Shown: piece by piece, positions 61,411 to 64,000 of the stretch
Layout of the letters: every line of letters starts with the position of its first letter
Numbering within the stretch: position 1 is the first letter of the stretch
NCBI GenBank assembly: GCA_003667245.1
Contig: RCNN01000492.1
Location: forward strand, 1-64,000
DNA length: 64,000 nt
Direction: 5' to 3'
Source: Heterostelium multicystogenum
Taxonomy: Eukaryota > Evosea > Eumycetozoa > Acytosteliales > Acytosteliaceae
The notes under the pieces: generated by a model
Told to the model about the DNA's origin: nothing
What the model saw: only the letters and a program-made list of their open reading frames with translations
Databases searched by the model: none
Program-made: the position numbers and the translations under genes

Positions 61411-63691
61411 TTAGAGGCTCTTTGCAGACGCCGGGTTGATCATCCGCGCCAACCCAAGGTTCTTCAGCGCCAATTGCAGCGAGCTGTGGATAACTTGCGG
61501 GTTGTCGATAGTCATCAACTCCGCCAGCAGCTCCTTGGCCCGGCTCAGGTTGATCTGGCGCAGCATCCATTTCACCTTCGGCAAGTTGGTGGCGTTCATC
61601 GACAGGCTGTCAAAGCCCATCGCCATCAACAGTACGGCGCCGCCGGGTCACCAGCCATCTCGCCGCAAATACTCACCTGCTTGCCTTCGGCATGGGCGTC
61701 GCGCACCACGTTCTGCAAGGCTTGCAGCACCGCCGGGTGCAGGTAGTCGTAGAGGTCGGCCACACGCGGGTTGTTGCGGTCCACGGCCAGCAGGTACTGG
61801 GTCAGGTCGTTGGAGCCCACCGACAGGAAGTCCACCTGCCGCGCCAGCTCCTTGGCCTGGTACACCGCCGCCGCCGGAATCTCGATCATCACGCCAATCG
61901 GCGGCATCGGCACGTCGGCGCCTTCGTCGCGCACTTCGCCCCACGCCCGGTGGATCAGGTGCAGGGCTTCCTCCAGCTCGTGGGTGCCGGAGATCATCGG
62001 AAGCAGGATGCGCAGGTTGTTCAGGCCTTCGCTGGCCTTGAGCATCGCGCGGGTCTGGACGAGGAAGATTTCAGGATGGTCGAGGGTAACGCGAATACCG
62101 CGCCAGCCAAGGAAGGGGTTGTCTTCCTTGATGGGGAAATACGACAGTGACTTGTCGCCGCCAATGTCCAGGCTGCGCATGGTCACCGGTAACGGATGGA
62201 AGGCGGACAGTTGCTCGCGATAAATCGCCAGCTGCTCCTTCTCACTCGGAAAACGCTGGTTGATCATGAACGGCACTTCGGTGCGGTACAGGCCCACCCC
62301 TTCGGCGCCGCGCTGTTGTGCACGTGCCACGTCCGCCAGCAGGCCGGTGTTGACCAGCAGCGGTACGCGGTGGCCGTCGAGGGTCACGCACGGCAGTTCC
62401 CGCAGGGCGTCGAGGCCCTGGGACAGCTGGCGTTCTTCTTCCACCACTTCGGCGTATTGCTTGCGCAGCACTTCGCTGGGGTTGGTGTAGACCTCGCCGT
62501 GGTAGCCGTCGACGATCATTTCGATGCCGTCGACCTTGGAATACGGCAGGTCCACCAGACCCATCACCGTCGGAATGCCCATGGCCCGAGCCAGGATCGC
62601 GACGTGGGAGTTGCCCGAACCCAGTACCGAGACCAGGCCCACGAGTTTGCCTTCCGGCACTTCGCCGAGCATGGTGGCGGTCAGTTCTTCACTGATCAGG
62701 ATGGTGTTGTCGGGGTACACCAACGTGGTCGAGCGCTCTTCCTGCAGGTAGGCCAGCAGACGGCGACCGAGGTCCTTCACGTCCGAGGCGCGCTCGCGCA
62801 GGTAGGCGTCGTCCATCAATTCAAAACGGTTGACGTGATCGGTGACCACCTGGCGCAGCGCGCCCTGGGCCCACTGGCCGGTCTTGATCACGTCCTTGAC
62901 TTCGCTGCCCAGGGACGCGTCGTCGAGCATCATCAGGTACACGTCGAACAACGCCCGCTCTTCAGGCCGCAGCTGGGTGGCCAGCTTGGTCGAGAGGGTG
63001 CGCATGTCATTGCGTACGCCTTCGAGGGCGGTCTTGAACAGGATGATTTCAGCGTCGATGTCGGTGACGGTCTTGTCCGGCACCACGTCCAGGTCGGCGG
63101 GCGGCAGCATGACCACGGCGGTACCGACAGCAGCACCCGGCGAACCCGGCACGCCGACGAACTTGGCTTCCTGGATGCCCTTGCCCTGGCGCCCCAGGCC
63201 GCGATCGAACCGGTGGCCTCGGCGTGGGCGATAACCCCGGCGAGCTGCGCGCTCATGGTCACAAGGAAGGCTTCTTCACCTTCGTCGAACTGGCGGCGTT
63301 CTTTCTGCTGGATGACCAACACGCCGACAACGCGGCGGTGGTGAATGATCGGCGCACCGAGGAACGAGGCGTAGCGCTCTTCACCGGTTTCGGCAAAGTA
63401 GCGATAACGCGGGTGATCGGCCGCGTTTTCGAGGTTCAGGGGTTCTTCACGCGTCCCCACCAGGCCCACCAGACCTTCATTGGGCGCCATGCTGACCTTG
63501 CCGATGGAGCGCTTGTTCAAGCCCTCGGTGGCCATCAGGACAAAACGGTTGGTCTCGGGGTCCAGCAGGTAAACCGAGCAGACCTGGCTGCCCATGGCTT
63601 CCTTGACGCGCAACACAATAATCCCCAACGCCGCCTTGAGATCCTTGGCGGAGTTAACTTCCTGGACGATCTTGCGCAGCGTATTGAGCAT
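61411..63691 (-). CDS. ptsP: Phosphoenolpyruvate-protein phosphotransferase PtsP (EI-Ntr, frameshifted)
   Basis: PtsP starts the nitrogen-related PTS phosphorelay and affects virulence and carbon/nitrogen balance in Pseudomonas. About 759 residues. An N-terminal GAF domain (MLNTLRKIVQEVNSAKDLKA, SVYLLDPETNRFVLMATEGL) is followed by the EI phosphohistidine region GNSHVAILARAMGIPTVMG, the PEP-binding GVGLYRTEVPFMINQRFP and FLGWRGIRVTLDHP, and VDFLSVGSNDLTQYLLAVDR. The end is INPASAKSL. Shifts near 63195 and 61640. Its upstream partner rppH is 22 bases away, the usual rppH-ptsP pair. Confidence 0.96.
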
Positions 63692-63713
63692 GGCTCGGGG
63701 TCGAACTCCGTCG

Positions 63714-64000
63714 TCAGTCGCGCGCTAAAAGGCGCGGGGCAAGCTCTTTAAGAGCGCGACGATAAACCTCGCGCTTGAATGTCACCACCTGGCCCAACGG
63801 ATACCAATAACTGACCCAGCGCCAGCCATCGAACTCCGGTTTACCGGTCAAATCCATCCGCACCCGCTGCTCGTTGGAGATCAGGCGCAGGAGAAACCAT
63901 TTCTGTTTCTGGCCGATGCACAGCGGTTGGCTGTGAGTACGCACCAGACGTTGCGGCAAACGATAGCGCAACCAGCCTCGGGTGCAGGCCAGAATTTGCA
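63714..64000 (-). CDS. rppH: RNA pyrophosphohydrolase RppH, C-terminal part (runs off the right edge)
   Basis: RppH removes pyrophosphate from mRNA 5' ends. About 95 C-terminal residues are in the window and in one intact frame: from [20 protein letters not shown], through [20 protein letters not shown], to LAPRLLARD. The Nudix box itself lies beyond the right edge. [20 protein letters not shown] is the conserved C-terminal segment. It is directly upstream of ptsP. Confidence 0.93.
   Translation of the reverse strand, partial: QILACTRGWLRYRLPQRLVRTHSQPLCIGQKQKWFLLRLISNEQRVRMDLTGKPEFDGWRWVSYWYPLGQVVTFKREVYRRALKELAPRLLARD

Overview
The window is a 64 kb piece of chromosome from a fluorescent-group Pseudomonas (P. 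fluorescens-like). The gene order pilG-gshB-tonB-algH-ruvX-pyrR-pyrB-pyrC', then pilT-yggS-proC-yggT-metX-metW-rdgB-hemW, trmB-thiG-thiS, mtgA, rpoH-ftsX-ftsE-ftsY, rsmD, coaD, mutM, ilvD, folA and thyA-lgt-ptsP-rppH matches, from memory, the P. aeruginosa PA0336-PA0408 order. High GC and many REP/REPIN palindromes with the GAGCGGGCTTGC or GAGCGAGCTTGC core also fit this group. No rRNA, tRNA, CRISPR array, prophage or classical insertion sequence was seen.

The main caveat is sequence quality. About 46 of 65 genes are broken by single-base insertions or deletions, mostly in short homopolymers, and in each case the conserved protein resumes in another frame. Broken genes include ones normally essential or indispensable (coaD, ftsY, pyrB, ilvD). 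I read these as sequencing or assembly errors rather than pseudogenes. Coordinates of such genes give the whole inferred span and are typed as CDS. Some errors fuse neighbouring genes into false long ORFs (DUF4426-RdgB-HemW and DUF423-ThiS).

Layout. 1-7800: pilus regulator start, glutathione synthase, a TonB, AlgH/RuvX, the pyrimidine genes pyrR-pyrB-pyrC' and an NlpC/P60 hydrolase. 7900-19000: PilT, YggS/ProC/YggT, methionine genes metXW, nucleotide housekeeping (RdgB), HemW, TrmB, thiamine ThiGS and MtgA. 19000-26900: rpoH, the ftsYEX division/secretion operon, a paired M16 protease (one active, one degenerate) and RsmD. 27000-33400: a hydrolase, a mercaptopyruvate sulfurtransferase, and a TetR-controlled aldehyde dehydrogenase / Tat-signal lipoprotein / GMC oxidoreductase group that looks like an alcohol-to-acid oxidation module. 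33400-45400: coaD, ferredoxin, mutM, an HDOD protein, a 23S rRNA methyltransferase, a Bcr/CflA drug exporter, a REP-associated tyrosine transposase (RAYT) lying between REPINs of its own type, ilvD, a periplasmic HAD phosphatase resembling PchP, a TcyP-type cystine carrier and folA.

45400-57800 is the most accessory part. It holds a two-gene membrane/GTPase pair of unknown function (DUF2868-DUF3482), then a phosphonate uptake and oxidation cluster (LysR regulator, ABC transporter, FAD oxidoreductase, PhnZ-like HD oxygenase), then a cadmium/zinc efflux ATPase with its divergent MerR-family regulator and a clear MerR-type operator. The right end (57900-64000) returns to core genes: thyA, lgt, a TSUP permease, an NRDE protein, ptsP and the C-terminal part of rppH.

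Nothing here is certainly a new system. The best candidates for follow-up are the phosphonate HD/FAD cluster without a phnY, phnW or phnX neighbour, the DUF2868-DUF3482 pair, the Tat-lipoprotein/GMC pair, and two copies of a four-hairpin palindromic repeat that bracket the phosphonate transporter genes.
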